From positions 2,604,001 to 2,668,000 of the forward strand of contig OZ242009.1 of NCBI GenBank assembly GCA_965204715.1: a stretch of DNA of 64,000 nt. The letters are read 5' to 3'. Positions within the stretch are counted from its first letter, which is position 1, and every line of letters starts with the position of its first letter. The notes under the pieces were generated by a model that had not been told where the DNA came from, did no database searches, and worked only from the letters and a program-made list of their open reading frames with translations. Source of the DNA: CATOSP01 sp965204715 (lineage in GTDB: Bacteria; Chloroflexota; Dehalococcoidia; Lucifugimonadales; UBA3495). Below are positions 41,949-49,750 of the stretch, piece by piece. A program made the position numbers and the translations under genes.

Positions 41949-43814
41949 CTAGTTCTGTTTCACCCAGAAGTCCTGGCTGTGCCAAAAGCCGTGGGCCCAG
42001 AAAGGATTCTCGTCACAGCCGCCGGTGGTGGGGATATGGCAGCCCATATAGTTGACCCTGTGCATGGACGGGTTGTAAATCCAGGCGTTTTCCAACGCGA
42101 TTCTCTGGGCGTTTTTGTAGGCTTCGGCCTGCTCGTCCGGGTCGGTAGTGGCCTGGGCCTTCAGGAACTCGGCGTCCAGAGCGTCCTGGATGGCCTGGTT
42201 TTCGGGTCCGTGGCCATGGCCCTTGTCTTTGCATGTGTTCGCGGCGAAGTTGTTGGTGTGCCAGGATGCCAGAGCCTCCAGCGACGTGCCGAGAGGATTC
42301 ATGGTGGAGCCAGTCTGGGTGACATGGGTCTGACACTCCAGCATAACGCGGCCCCGGTCGGCGGCGGCGGGCACGATGTCGAACTCGAACTTCAGCCCTA
42401 CTTCAGCCCAGGCGGCCTGCAGGAACTCGCAATACTGCTGCCGGTCGGGCCTTCTCTCGCAGACGCCCTTGATGGTCAGGGGTACGCTGAGGTTCTTCTC
42501 GGCGGCGTATTCTTCCACCAACGCCCTGGCCGCCGGGGGATCGTACTTCATCTTGCCTTCCCAGAGGTCGGTGAGGTCTACCCCGAAGGGCGAGGAGGCG
42601 GGATCGTAGGCAAAAGCGTTGTGGTTATTCATGGTGTTAAGGTAGATGGAGTTGTTGACGGCCTTGCGATCAACGGCCTTGATCTGGGCCGTCCTGATGC
42701 GGATGTCGTCGTAAGGGGGAAGCCCGGTGGACCAGTACCAGCCGTCCCAGCCTACTCCCGGCCTGGACCATACCCGAATGTCCGGGTCGTCCTTGGCTGC
42801 TGGGACCATCTCGGCCTGGAGCCAGGCCACGTTCAATGCGCCGGTCTGGAGGGCTGCCAGGCGGGTCCGGGTCTCGGTGATGACCCGCATCTCCGCGGCG
42901 TCGGCGTAGGGGCGACCTTCCTTCCAGTAGTCCTGGTGCTTGCTCAGGTTGATCCCGACTCCGGGGTCCCACGAATCGACCACGAAGGGGCCGGTGGCGG
43001 CGGGCAGGCTGACGTGTTCGTCAGGGCCAACCTCATTCCAGTATTTCTCGGAGTGGATGTAGTCGGTGTAGGTGAAGAGGTGCTTGGCGATGATGAGACC
43101 ATCGAACTGGTGCAGATGGAGGTCCATCGTGTAGTCATCCACCGCCTGGGCGTTCTTCACTCCAGCCCAGAACTTCTGACCGCCCTCGCCGGAGTCCGGG
43201 TCACGGACACGGTTCAGGCTGAAGGCCATGTCATTGGCTTTCAGCTCGCCTGCGCCGCGATGGAACTGGATTCCCTCTCGGATGTGGAAGCGGACGCGAA
43301 GCCCGTCATCCAGTATCTCGAAGGCGTAGGCCAGCGACTCCTTGGGATCATACTTGGCTTCCCGGTCCAGGGTTATCATGTACTCGTTGGAAAGATGAAG
43401 GTATATCCGGTCGAAGCTGCCGCTGCCCCTGATGCCGTCCATGTTGGCGGCCTTGCGGAAGTAGCCGATCTTCATGGTGCCGCCGTATTGGGCTTCGGAG
43501 CGTTGGGCCCTGGGCGGCACTATCGGCGGCCTGTCCGACATGGCTTCCGGGGCCGCGGTTGGCTGGGCCTGGGGCACCACGGTAAACGGGACCTTCAGTT
43601 CCTGGGCCGTTTGGGTCGCCTCGGGCGCCTGTGTCGGGGCAGCCATAGCCGCAGTGGTCGCGGGGGCGGCTTCCATCGCCTTGGCCGGAGCGGCCTCGGA
43701 CATTGCGGCGGTTGTCGGCTCCGCAGCGGGTGGCGCTTCAGCGGCGCCCCCGCAGGCCAGCACAAAGACCAGTGCGATTGTTAACGGGAGTAGCAACCAT
43801 TTCAATCGAGTCAC
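41949..43814 (-). CDS. dppA: Extracellular solute-binding lipoprotein, family 5 (DppA-like)
   Basis: MTRLKWLLLPLTIALVFVLACGG contains a lipoprotein signal with the lipobox VLAC, so Cys21 would be lipidated and the protein anchored outside the membrane. The next about 80 residues are a low-complexity Ala/Glu/Pro/Thr linker. The SBP_bac_5 domain follows, with GTMKIGYFRKAANMDGI, PKESLAYAFEILDDGLRVRFHIREGIQFH and ALQTGALNVAWLQAEMVPAA. It binds the transported peptide or similar substrate. At 621 residues it is slightly long because of the linker. Confidence 0.92.
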   Translation of the reverse strand: MTRLKWLLLPLTIALVFVLACGGAAEAPPAAEPTTAAMSEAAPAKAMEAAPATTAAMAAPTQAPEATQTAQELKVPFTVVPQAQPTAAPEAMSDRPPIVPPRAQRSEAQYGGTMKIGYFRKAANMDGIRGSGSFDRIYLHLSNEYMITLDREAKYDPKESLAYAFEILDDGLRVRFHIREGIQFHRGAGELKANDMAFSLNRVRDPDSGEGGQKFWAGVKNAQAVDDYTMDLHLHQFDGLIIAKHLFTYTDYIHSEKYWNEVGPDEHVSLPAATGPFVVDSWDPGVGINLSKHQDYWKEGRPYADAAEMRVITETRTRLAALQTGALNVAWLQAEMVPAAKDDPDIRVWSRPGVGWDGWYWSTGLPPYDDIRIRTAQIKAVDRKAVNNSIYLNTMNNHNAFAYDPASSPFGVDLTDLWEGKMKYDPPAARALVEEYAAEKNLSVPLTIKGVCERRPDRQQYCEFLQAAWAEVGLKFEFDIVPAAADRGRVMLECQTHVTQTGSTMNPLGTSLEALASWHTNNFAANTCKDKGHGHGPENQAIQDALDAEFLKAQATTDPDEQAEAYKNAQRIALENAWIYNPSMHRVNYMGCHIPTTGGCDENPFWAHGFWHSQDFWVKQN

Positions 43815-43969
43815 GGAATACCTCCGAACATATAGTTATTGATTTCGTCTACATGTCAACGATTCGTGAGAACCAACTTGCTAACTCAAACGTCCACATA
43901 TCTGACGATTTTAAGCATTTATCCTGTTCCCAGCGTTGATGACATACGTCATATCGATTGTTGGCGGCG

Positions 43970-43999
43970 AATATGGCATATATATAACTATGCTGTCAA
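43970..43999 (-). promoter_or_regulatory. Predicted promoter of the dpp genes
   Basis: On the minus strand a perfect TTGACA (43994-43999) and CATATT (43970-43975) have an 18-base spacer, about 155 bases upstream of dppA. The palindrome ATGAC-ATAC-GTCAT (43939-43952) lies in the leader and could be an operator. The rest of the gap up to 44212 shows no gene. Confidence 0.5.
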
Positions 44000-44212
44000 T
44001 CCCTGCGTGAACATGGGAGGACGACCGCAAGGTTGTTCAGTTCTTGCCGTCCGCTCTGGTATGGGGTGTAGCCTCGAAGTTGGGACTGCGGATTCCCAGT
44101 CCCCGCCCCGTTTTCAAGAGGACGGGCTTTGAGGGAACGCCAGTTGGGTGCGGGCGAGGCGCCTGCCGCACAAGGGTGGCTTTGAAAAAGCCCCGTCCGG
44201 CCACGGCTGTGA

Positions 44213-44241
44213 TTGACTTCACTTTCTTTAGTCTCTATAAT
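44213..44241 (+). promoter_or_regulatory. Strong promoter of the tRNA-tuf operon
   Basis: TTGACT (44213-44218) and a perfect TATAAT (44236-44241) are separated by 17 bases, 83 bases upstream of the first tRNA. Confidence 0.85.
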
Positions 44242-44323
44242 TTCAGGGACGCAGGCTCATCCAGAGAGATGGTCTCAGCAAAGGGGCCATCTTGAAGTAT
44301 GCCTGCCGACCAGGGTTATTTCC

Positions 44324-44395
44324 GCCCCGGTGGCGCAATGGTAGCGCAGTCGACTTGTAATCGACAGGTTAGGGGTTCGAATCCCCTCTGGGGCT
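44324..44395 (+). tRNA. tRNA-Thr (anticodon TGT)
   Basis: A complete cloverleaf: acceptor GCCCCGG/CTGGGGC, D arm GCGC, anticodon stem GTCGA/TCGAC with loop CTTGTAA (anticodon TGT), and T arm AGGGG-TTCGAAT-CCCCT. No CCA is encoded after the discriminator base. Confidence 0.97.
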
Positions 44396-44459
44396 CTCCA
44401 GAGGATTAAGGAGAACGGCCCCGCCAAACGTGGCGGAGGGCCGAGACCCGGGTCAAAAT

Positions 44460-44547
44460 GGAGGGGTGGGTGAGTGGTTAAAGCCACCAGACTGTAAATC
44501 TGGCGTCCGGAAGGGCTTCGCAGGTTCGAATCCTGCCCCCTCCACCA
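44460..44547 (+). tRNA. tRNA-Tyr (anticodon GTA), CCA encoded
   Basis: Acceptor GGAGGGG pairs with CCCCTCC; the anticodon stem CCAGA/TCTGG has loop CTGTAAA (GTA). A long variable arm, typical for bacterial tRNA-Tyr, precedes T arm GCAGG-TTCGAAT-CCTGC. The encoded CCA is at 44545-44547. Confidence 0.97.
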
Positions 44548-44589
44548 TATATAAAACAGGACCAGGCAAGGGGACCCAAGCGCGAACAG

Positions 44590-44664
44590 GCCCAGATAGC
44601 TCAGCGGTAGAGCACGTTCTTGGTAAGAACGGGGTCGGCGGTTCAATCCCGCCTCTGGGCTCCA
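44590..44664 (+). tRNA. tRNA-Thr (anticodon GGT), CCA encoded
   Basis: Acceptor GCCCAGA pairs with TCTGGGC. The anticodon stem CGTTC/GAACG has loop TTGGTAA (GGT). T arm GGCGG-TTCAATC-CCGCC. CCA is encoded at 44662-44664, 50 bases before tuf. Confidence 0.97.
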
Positions 44665-44714
44665 TCCAAACTAGGTCCGGGTTCCAGTACAAATCTAAGG
44701 AGAAGAAACCCAAG

Positions 44715-45899
44715 ATGGCCAAGCAGCGATTCGACCGGTCCAAACCCCACGTCAACGTGGGAACCATCGGCCACGTGGACCATGGCAAGACGACCCTGAC
44801 CGCAGCTATTACCAATGTACTGGCCAAGAGGGGGCTGTCTGAGATGCGTTCCCTGGAGAGCATCGACAACGCTCCCGAAGAGAAGACCCGCGGTCTTACC
44901 ATCGCCATCGCCCACGTGGAGTATGAGACGGAAACTCGCCACTATGCCCACGTGGACTGCCCCGGTCATGCCGACTACATCAAGAACATGATTACCGGCG
45001 CCGCCCAGATGGACGGTGCAATCCTCGTGGTCAGCGCTCCCGACGGCCCCATGCCTCAGACCCGGGAGCACATCCTGTTGGCCCGCCAAGTGGAGGTCCC
45101 CCGAATCGTGGTGGCCTTGAACAAGGTGGACATGATGGACGATGAAGAGCTGCTGGAGCTGGTGGAACTGGAGGTTCGCGACCTCCTGAATGCCTACGGC
45201 TTCCCCGGGGATGACACTCCTATCGTCCGGGTCAGCGGCCTCAAGGCCCTGGAGGGTGAGGACGAGTACGAAGAGAGCGTCATGGAATTGATGAGCGCCC
45301 TCGACGACTATATCCCCGTGCCCCAGAGGATCACAGACCGACCGTTCCTGATGCCCATCGAGGACGTTTTCGGAATCAAGGGCAGGGGCACGGTTGTGAC
45401 CGGCCGCGTCGAGCGCGGCCAGCTAAAGCAGGGCGAGCCTGTCGAGATCATCCGGTTCGGCGACGTCCGCGAGACGGTGGCCACCGGCCTGGAGATGTTC
45501 CACAAGACTCTGGATATAACCGAAGCCGGGGACGCGGTCGGCGTCCTGCTGCGCGGCGTGGACCGGGACGAAGTGGAGCGCGGCCAGGTGCTGGTGAAGC
45601 CGGGGTCTATGCGCCCCTACACACGTGCTGAGGCTGAGGTCTACGTGTTGAGCCGGGAGGAAGGCGGGCGGCACACCCCCTTCTTCACCGGGTACAAGCC
45701 CCAGTTTTACATCCGTACCAGCGACATCACCGGGGAAGTGGTCCTGCCCGATGGCGTGGAAATGGTCATGCCCGGAGACAACGTGACCATGACTATCTCG
45801 CTGATCACTCCTGTCCCTATCGAGGAACAGATGCGTTTCGCAATCCGGGAAGGCGGGCGGACCGTCGGTTCTGGCGTAATCACCAAAGTGTTGGATTAG
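44715..45899 (+). CDS. tuf: Translation elongation factor Tu
   Basis: A complete 394-residue EF-Tu. GTP-binding motifs are GHVDHGKTT (G1, residues 19-27), RGLTI (switch I), DCPGHADY (G3), NKVDMMDD (G4) and the later G5-type segment. Domains II and III follow with RGTVVTGRVERG and the C-terminal MTISLITPVPIEEQMRFAIREGGRTVG block. It carries aminoacyl-tRNA to the ribosome. Immediately after three tRNA genes, like E. coli tufB. Start ATG at 44715 after AAGGAGAAG. Confidence 0.98.
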   Translation: MAKQRFDRSKPHVNVGTIGHVDHGKTTLTAAITNVLAKRGLSEMRSLESIDNAPEEKTRGLTIAIAHVEYETETRHYAHVDCPGHADYIKNMITGAAQMDGAILVVSAPDGPMPQTREHILLARQVEVPRIVVALNKVDMMDDEELLELVELEVRDLLNAYGFPGDDTPIVRVSGLKALEGEDEYEESVMELMSALDDYIPVPQRITDRPFLMPIEDVFGIKGRGTVVTGRVERGQLKQGEPVEIIRFGDVRETVATGLEMFHKTLDITEAGDAVGVLLRGVDRDEVERGQVLVKPGSMRPYTRAEAEVYVLSREEGGRHTPFFTGYKPQFYIRTSDITGEVVLPDGVEMVMPGDNVTMTISLITPVPIEEQMRFAIREGGRTVGSGVITKVLD

Positions 45900-45902
45900 A
45901 AG

Positions 45903-46073
45903 ATGGCTAGAAAGACAGCGGACATCCGTCAGATCATAACCATGCAGTGCGGCGACTGCCGTGAGCGCAACTACACCAGCATGAAGAACCGGCGCAACGA
46001 TCCCCAGCGGATTGAACTGCGCAAGTACTGCCCGCGCTGCCGGGGCCACAAGACTCACCGCGAGGTGAGGTAG
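45903..46073 (+). CDS. rpmG: Ribosomal protein bL33
   Basis: A 56-residue protein from the ATG at 45903, three bases after the tuf stop codon. It has the typical basic sequence with two CxxC pairs (CGDC and CPRC) and THREVR at the end, the zinc-binding form of L33. It is a large-subunit ribosomal protein. The gene is immediately followed by secE, only four bases apart. Confidence 0.93.
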   Translation: MARKTADIRQIITMQCGDCRERNYTSMKNRRNDPQRIELRKYCPRCRGHKTHREVR

Positions 46074-46077
46074 CGCT

Positions 46078-46314
46078 ATGGCCAGGGTCTCAACCCGCGG
46101 GTCCCGGCCTGCGGCGCCCAGGGTCACGGGTCGGGTCGGCCCAATCTCGTTTTTGCAGGAAACGGTTTCTGAGTTGAGCAAGGCGGTCTGGCCCAGCCGG
46201 GAGGAGACAGCGCGATTGACTATGGTGGTCATCGCTCTGTCAGTGGTCGCCGCCTTCTTCTTGGGTGGCCTTGACCAGTTGTTCAGCCAGACCTTCAGCC
46301 GTTACGTGCTCTAA
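46078..46314 (+). CDS. secE: Preprotein translocase subunit SecE
   Basis: The 78-residue protein has the amphipathic segment LQETVSELSKAVWPSREE followed by one membrane helix (LTMVVIALSVVAAFFLGGL), the minimal SecE layout. SecE stabilises SecY in the translocon. The N-terminal 20 residues are basic. It is followed after 66 bases by nusG, the classic bacterial order. Confidence 0.93.
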   Translation: MARVSTRGSRPAAPRVTGRVGPISFLQETVSELSKAVWPSREETARLTMVVIALSVVAAFFLGGLDQLFSQTFSRYVL

Positions 46315-46380
46315 CATCCCGGACGCCTCGGGCAGTACTCTCCTCGGAGGGCCGAAGCCCAGGGTTTGGGAAGGACGACT

Positions 46381-46956
46381 ATGACTATTGAACGACAGTT
46401 GGAGATCGATGACGAGTCCCGCCGCTGGTATATCGTACACACCTATTCGGGACAGGAAGACCTGGTCAAGCGCAATCTTGACCTGCGCGTTCAGAGCCTT
46501 GACATGCAGGACCGGATCTTCCAGGTGCTGGTGCCCACTGAAGACGAGGTGATCTTCAAGGACGGAAAGCGCCGGTCCGAGAAGCGCAAGCTGTTCCCCG
46601 GCTACATCCTGGTCGAGATGACGATGGACGACGAAAGCTGGTATGCCGTGCGCAATACGCCGGGTGTAACCGGATTCGTCTCCAGCGAGGACGAGTCGGA
46701 CAGCCGACCGAAGCCTGTGCCGCTCGAGGACAAGCAGATTCAGGACATTCTCCGCCAGGTGGAAGCCGGGCCGGCCCGTATCAGGATAGGACTGGCAACC
46801 GGCGAGACTGTCCGGATAACCGAAGGCCCATTTGTGGACTTTATTGGCGCCGTCAGCGACGTCGACGACGCCAAGGGGAAGGTCCGAGTGCTGGTCTCCT
46901 TCTTTGGCCGGGAGACCCCCGTGGAACTGGACTTCTTGCAAGTGGAAAGGATCTAG
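46381..46956 (+). CDS. nusG: Transcription antitermination factor NusG
   Basis: The NGN domain begins WYIVHTYSGQEDLVKRNL, continues with LFPGYILVEMTMDDESWYAVRNTPGVTGFV, and the KOW domain carries TGETVRITEGPFVDFIGAVSDVD. Length is 191 residues, standard. NusG binds RNA polymerase and links it to Rho or the ribosome. Start ATG at 46381; an upstream in-frame GTG or similar start is not needed. Confidence 0.97.
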   Translation: MTIERQLEIDDESRRWYIVHTYSGQEDLVKRNLDLRVQSLDMQDRIFQVLVPTEDEVIFKDGKRRSEKRKLFPGYILVEMTMDDESWYAVRNTPGVTGFVSSEDESDSRPKPVPLEDKQIQDILRQVEAGPARIRIGLATGETVRITEGPFVDFIGAVSDVDDAKGKVRVLVSFFGRETPVELDFLQVERI

Positions 46957-46965
46957 GAGCCGCCA

Positions 46966-47394
46966 GTGGCAAAGAAGCTAAGGGCGATCATCAAGCTGCA
47001 ATTGGACGCGGGGAAGGCGACCCCCGCTCCTCCCGTGGGCCCGGCATTGGGCCAGCACGGGGTCAACATCATGAGCTTCGTCAAGGAATACAACGCCCGC
47101 ACCGCCGACCAGGCCGGGACCATAATCCCGGTGCATATCTCGGTGTTCGAGGACCGGTCGTTTACCTTCGTAACTCGCACCCCTCCAGCGTCTGACCTGC
47201 TGAGAAAAGCTGCGTCGGTGGAGAAAGGCGCTACCGATCCAGGTCGAGGAAACGTGGGCACCGTGGAGCGCCAAGCCTTGCGGGAGATCGCGGAGCTGAA
47301 ACTTGCCGACCTCAACGCCCCCTCGGTGGAGGAAGCGATGAACATCATCGAGGGCACCGCGCGGAGCATGGGCATTGAAGTAGTTGGAGATTGA
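46966..47394 (+). CDS. rplK: Ribosomal protein uL11
   Basis: The 142-residue protein has the L11 pattern: IKLQLDAGKATPAPPVGPALGQHGVNIMSFVKEYNART with the rRNA-binding C-terminal domain (LREIAELKLADLNAPSVEEAMNIIEGTARSMGI). It forms the GTPase-associated centre. It starts with GTG after a TAGGAG ribosome binding site, ten bases after nusG, and its stop lies two bases before the rplA start. Confidence 0.97.
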   Translation: MAKKLRAIIKLQLDAGKATPAPPVGPALGQHGVNIMSFVKEYNARTADQAGTIIPVHISVFEDRSFTFVTRTPPASDLLRKAASVEKGATDPGRGNVGTVERQALREIAELKLADLNAPSVEEAMNIIEGTARSMGIEVVGD

Positions 47395-47396
47395 CC

Positions 47397-48113
47397 GTGC
47401 CTAAACACAGCAGGCGCTATGCCGCAGTGGCCGAAAGGGTGGACCCCGAGGCCGTTTACCAGCCCGAAGAGGCTATCAGCCTGGTCAAGGAGCTTTCTAC
47501 CGCCAAGTTCGATGAGACCGTTGAGTTGCACCTGCGAACCGGGGCCGACCCCCGTCACGCGGACCAGATGGTGCGTGGCGTGGCGGCGCTGCCCCACGGC
47601 CTGGGTAAGACTGTCCGTGTCCTAGTATTTGCGGACACTGAGGCCGCTGAGATTGCCAGGGATGCGGGCGCTGACTTCGTAGGCGAGGATGACCTGATTG
47701 CTCAAGTAGAGGGCGGTTGGGCCGAGTTCGACGTCGGCTTGGCCGTTCCCCAGGTTATGCCCAAGATCGGACGCTTGGGCCGCGTGCTGGGCCGCCGAGG
47801 TCTTATGCCGAACCCCCGATCAGGAACCATGGTGCAGCCCCAGGACCTGCCCAGGGTTATCCGCGAGGCGAAGGCGGGCCGACTGGAATACCGCACGGAC
47901 CGCACTGCCATCATCCATTGCCCTATCGGCAAGGTCAGCTTCGAGAACGAGCAATTGATTGGCAACCTGGCTTCGCTGATGGACTCGATCATGCGTGACA
48001 AACCATCAGCGGTCAAAGGCGCGTTCTTGAGGTCGGCCTATATGACCTCCTCGATGGGCCCCAGTATCTCCGTCGACCTTGCGGGACTGCAAAATTTGAC
48101 ACCTCCCGAATAG
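47397..48113 (+). CDS. rplA: Ribosomal protein uL1
   Basis: A 238-residue L1 protein: SAAKFDETVELHLRTG-like segment, VLVFADTEAAEIARDAGADFVGEDDL, MPKIGRLGRVLGRRGLMPNPRSGT and RTAIIHCPIGKVSF. L1 forms the mobile stalk and usually represses its own operon by binding the mRNA. The GTG at 47397 with a GGAG site is preferred to an in-frame TTG at 47391. Confidence 0.96.
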   Translation: MPKHSRRYAAVAERVDPEAVYQPEEAISLVKELSTAKFDETVELHLRTGADPRHADQMVRGVAALPHGLGKTVRVLVFADTEAAEIARDAGADFVGEDDLIAQVEGGWAEFDVGLAVPQVMPKIGRLGRVLGRRGLMPNPRSGTMVQPQDLPRVIREAKAGRLEYRTDRTAIIHCPIGKVSFENEQLIGNLASLMDSIMRDKPSAVKGAFLRSAYMTSSMGPSISVDLAGLQNLTPPE

Positions 48114-48136
48114 AGTGGGATATTTGCCGCAAGGTC

Positions 48137-48145
48137 TGGTATAAT
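48137..48145 (+). promoter_or_regulatory. Extended -10 promoter for rplJL
   Basis: TGGTATAAT has a perfect TATAAT (48140-48145) with an upstream TG extension. It lies 170 bases before rplJ, in the gap after rplA, and would allow separate transcription of rplJL. No good -35 is seen, as often for extended -10 promoters. Confidence 0.55.
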
Positions 48146-48151
48146 TCCAGC

Positions 48152-48315
48152 ACAATCGAGTACGCTGCCAACCACGCCCGAGACGGTGGGTTCCGGGACA
48201 TCCCGGATTAAAGGTCAAGACCGCCCGCCCAGGCGCGACCGAAGCCGGAAGCAATTCTTGCGACGTTCTCGCGTCAACACGGGTGGCGCGGGAACGATTC
48301 ATTTTGGGGGACAAG
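48152..48315 (+). ncRNA. Ribosomal protein L10 leader-like RNA
   Basis: The untranslated leader before rplJ contains GAGACGGTGGGT (48180-48191), a small hairpin CCGGGA/TCCCGG and an ATTAAAGG followed by AAGACCGCCCGCCCAGGCGC (about 48217-48236). These elements resemble the conserved arms of the L10(L12)4-binding leader, which represses translation of rplJL. The match is by eye; the exact fold is not verified. Confidence 0.5.
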
Positions 48316-48855
48316 TTGCCAACACAAGCGAAAGTGGACCGGGTGAACGAGCTCAAGGAAAAGCTGGAGCGGTGTTCCATAGTGGTTTCCACGGACTACA
48401 CAGCGTTGCCGGTGAACGAAGTCACGGAGCTGCGGAGACGGATGCGGTCTGCTTCGGTGGAGTTCACGGTGGTTAAGAACAACCTGATGAAGCTGGCATG
48501 TGACGCCGCCGGAAGGCCGGATGCAAAGGAAATCGTGGAGGGGCCAACGGCCATGGCTTTCGGGTATGAGGAACCCGAAATCGTAGCGCGGACGTTGACT
48601 GACTACATCCGCACCACCCGGTCGGCCCTGGCTATCCGGGGGGCACTGCTGGGAACGGACCATACCCTTCCGCCGGACCAGGTGGAACGTTTGGCAACAC
48701 TCCCTCCACAGCCCCAGCTTGTAGCGTCGCTGCTGGGACAAATGCAGGCCCCCTTGCAGCGGTTGGCGAACGTAATGAACGGTCCGCTCCAAAACCTGGG
48801 CGGACTGCTGCTGGCGCGTATTGATCAACTCGAATCGGAGCAACCGTCAACCTAA
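48316..48855 (+). CDS. rplJ: Ribosomal protein uL10
   Basis: The protein starts LPTQAKVDRVNELKEKLER and has ALPVNEVTELRRRMRSASVEFTVVKNNLMKLAC, standard L10 sequence, with the C-terminal helices that carry L7/L12 dimers (LVASLLGQMQAPLQRLANVMNGPLQNLGGLLLARIDQL). A TTG at 48316 preceded by GGGGG is chosen; an upstream in-frame start at 48283 would lie in the leader. About 179 residues. Confidence 0.94.
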   Translation: MPTQAKVDRVNELKEKLERCSIVVSTDYTALPVNEVTELRRRMRSASVEFTVVKNNLMKLACDAAGRPDAKEIVEGPTAMAFGYEEPEIVARTLTDYIRTTRSALAIRGALLGTDHTLPPDQVERLATLPPQPQLVASLLGQMQAPLQRLANVMNGPLQNLGGLLLARIDQLESEQPST

Positions 48856-48888
48856 CCTGGATTCTGACATATCGAAGGAGGAGTAACG

Positions 48889-49275
48889 ATGACCAAAGAT
48901 GAGGTCCTGGCCGCAATCAAGCAGATGAACGTCATGGAACTGGCGGATATGGTCAAGGCGTTGGAGGAGGAGTTCGGGATCACCGCCGCGGCTCCCGTTG
49001 CGGTGGCCGCCGCGCCCGGTGCTGCCGCACCCGGAGCCGCCGCTCCCGCCGCCGAAGAAGAGAAGACTGAGTTCGTGGTCAGTATCAAGGAGATCGGCCC
49101 CAACAAGGTCAACGTGATCAAGGCAGTCCGCGAGGTTACCTCCCTCGGTCTGCGTGAAGCCAAGGAACTGGTGGAGTCGGCCCCTGCCGCAGTTAAGGAA
49201 GGGATCCCCAGGGAAGAAGCTGACACCATCAAGGGCAAGCTGGAAGAGGCTGGCGCAGCCGTCGAGGTCGCGTAG
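48889..49275 (+). CDS. rplL: Ribosomal protein bL12 (L7/L12)
   Basis: The N-terminal dimerisation helix (MTKDEVLAAIKQMNVMELADMVKALEEEFGI), an Ala/Pro-rich hinge (residues about 34-60) and the globular C-terminal domain (FVVSIKEIGPNKVNVIKAVREVTSLGLREAKELVE) are all typical. 128 residues. It binds elongation factors. An AAGGAGGAG ribosome binding site precedes the ATG. rpoB, which usually follows, is not present here. Confidence 0.97.
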   Translation: MTKDEVLAAIKQMNVMELADMVKALEEEFGITAAAPVAVAAAPGAAAPGAAAPAAEEEKTEFVVSIKEIGPNKVNVIKAVREVTSLGLREAKELVESAPAAVKEGIPREEADTIKGKLEEAGAAVEVA

Positions 49276-49311
49276 CTGCCCAACCAGTCCAATGACCCCG
49301 GAGGATGAGCG

Positions 49312-49554
49312 TTGAGCCGCCGTAAGGATGCGGAACGATTCCGCAGGCTGAAAGCCCAGAACCCGGATTATGCCGGTTTCAGGGGCGTAAACACGGCTCC
49401 GGCAAAGCCGGTCCCGGTCATGGAGTCGGTTACCTGTTCGGTCTGTAACCGGAAGCGCAACGCGGACCGGAACACCCTGCCGGAGGACCGGAGCCGGTAC
49501 GTTTGCGTAAGGTGCCGGGCTGACCAGGGGGCCCCAGCACCAGCGGCCGAGTAG
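49312..49554 (+). CDS. Small hypothetical zinc-binding protein after rplL
   Basis: 80 residues from a TTG at 49312, after GGAGGATGAG. It contains CSVCNRKRNADRNTLPEDRSRYVCVRC, i.e. two CxxC knuckles that could bind zinc. No family is named with confidence. It follows rplL by 36 bases and may be the last gene of the ribosomal operon. A basic N-terminus could bind nucleic acid. Confidence 0.5.
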   Translation: MSRRKDAERFRRLKAQNPDYAGFRGVNTAPAKPVPVMESVTCSVCNRKRNADRNTLPEDRSRYVCVRCRADQGAPAPAAE

Positions 49555-49584
49555 CACATTCCGTCCCTACCGGGGTAGACGATT

Positions 49585-49630
49585 GGCCCGGACCGATTGA
49601 GGAGCAATCGCCCCTCACCCAGTCCGGGCC
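49585..49630 (+). terminator. Compound hairpin at the end of the ribosomal operon
   Basis: GGCCCGGAC (49585-49593) pairs with GTCCGGGCC (49622-49630), with an inner CGATTG/CAATCG stem (49594-49599 with 49605-49610). No strong T run follows, so it may be a weak terminator or stabilising structure. Confidence 0.4.
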
Positions 49631-49750
49631 GATTCATGCCAGTCTCTTTGCCGGACTTGGGAATAGCCGCCCGCCTTTGGCAATAGACTTGCCCCGGTAG
49701 TGTAGAATGGCTTGGGTTGCGTTCAAATCAGTGCCCAAGGGGATTGTGTC

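Noticed and set aside
41859..43784. A 641-codon open frame on the plus strand opposite dppA
   Set aside because: It mirrors a well-supported solute-binding protein gene on the other strand, lacks recognisable domains and has no ribosome binding site. It is a high-GC shadow.
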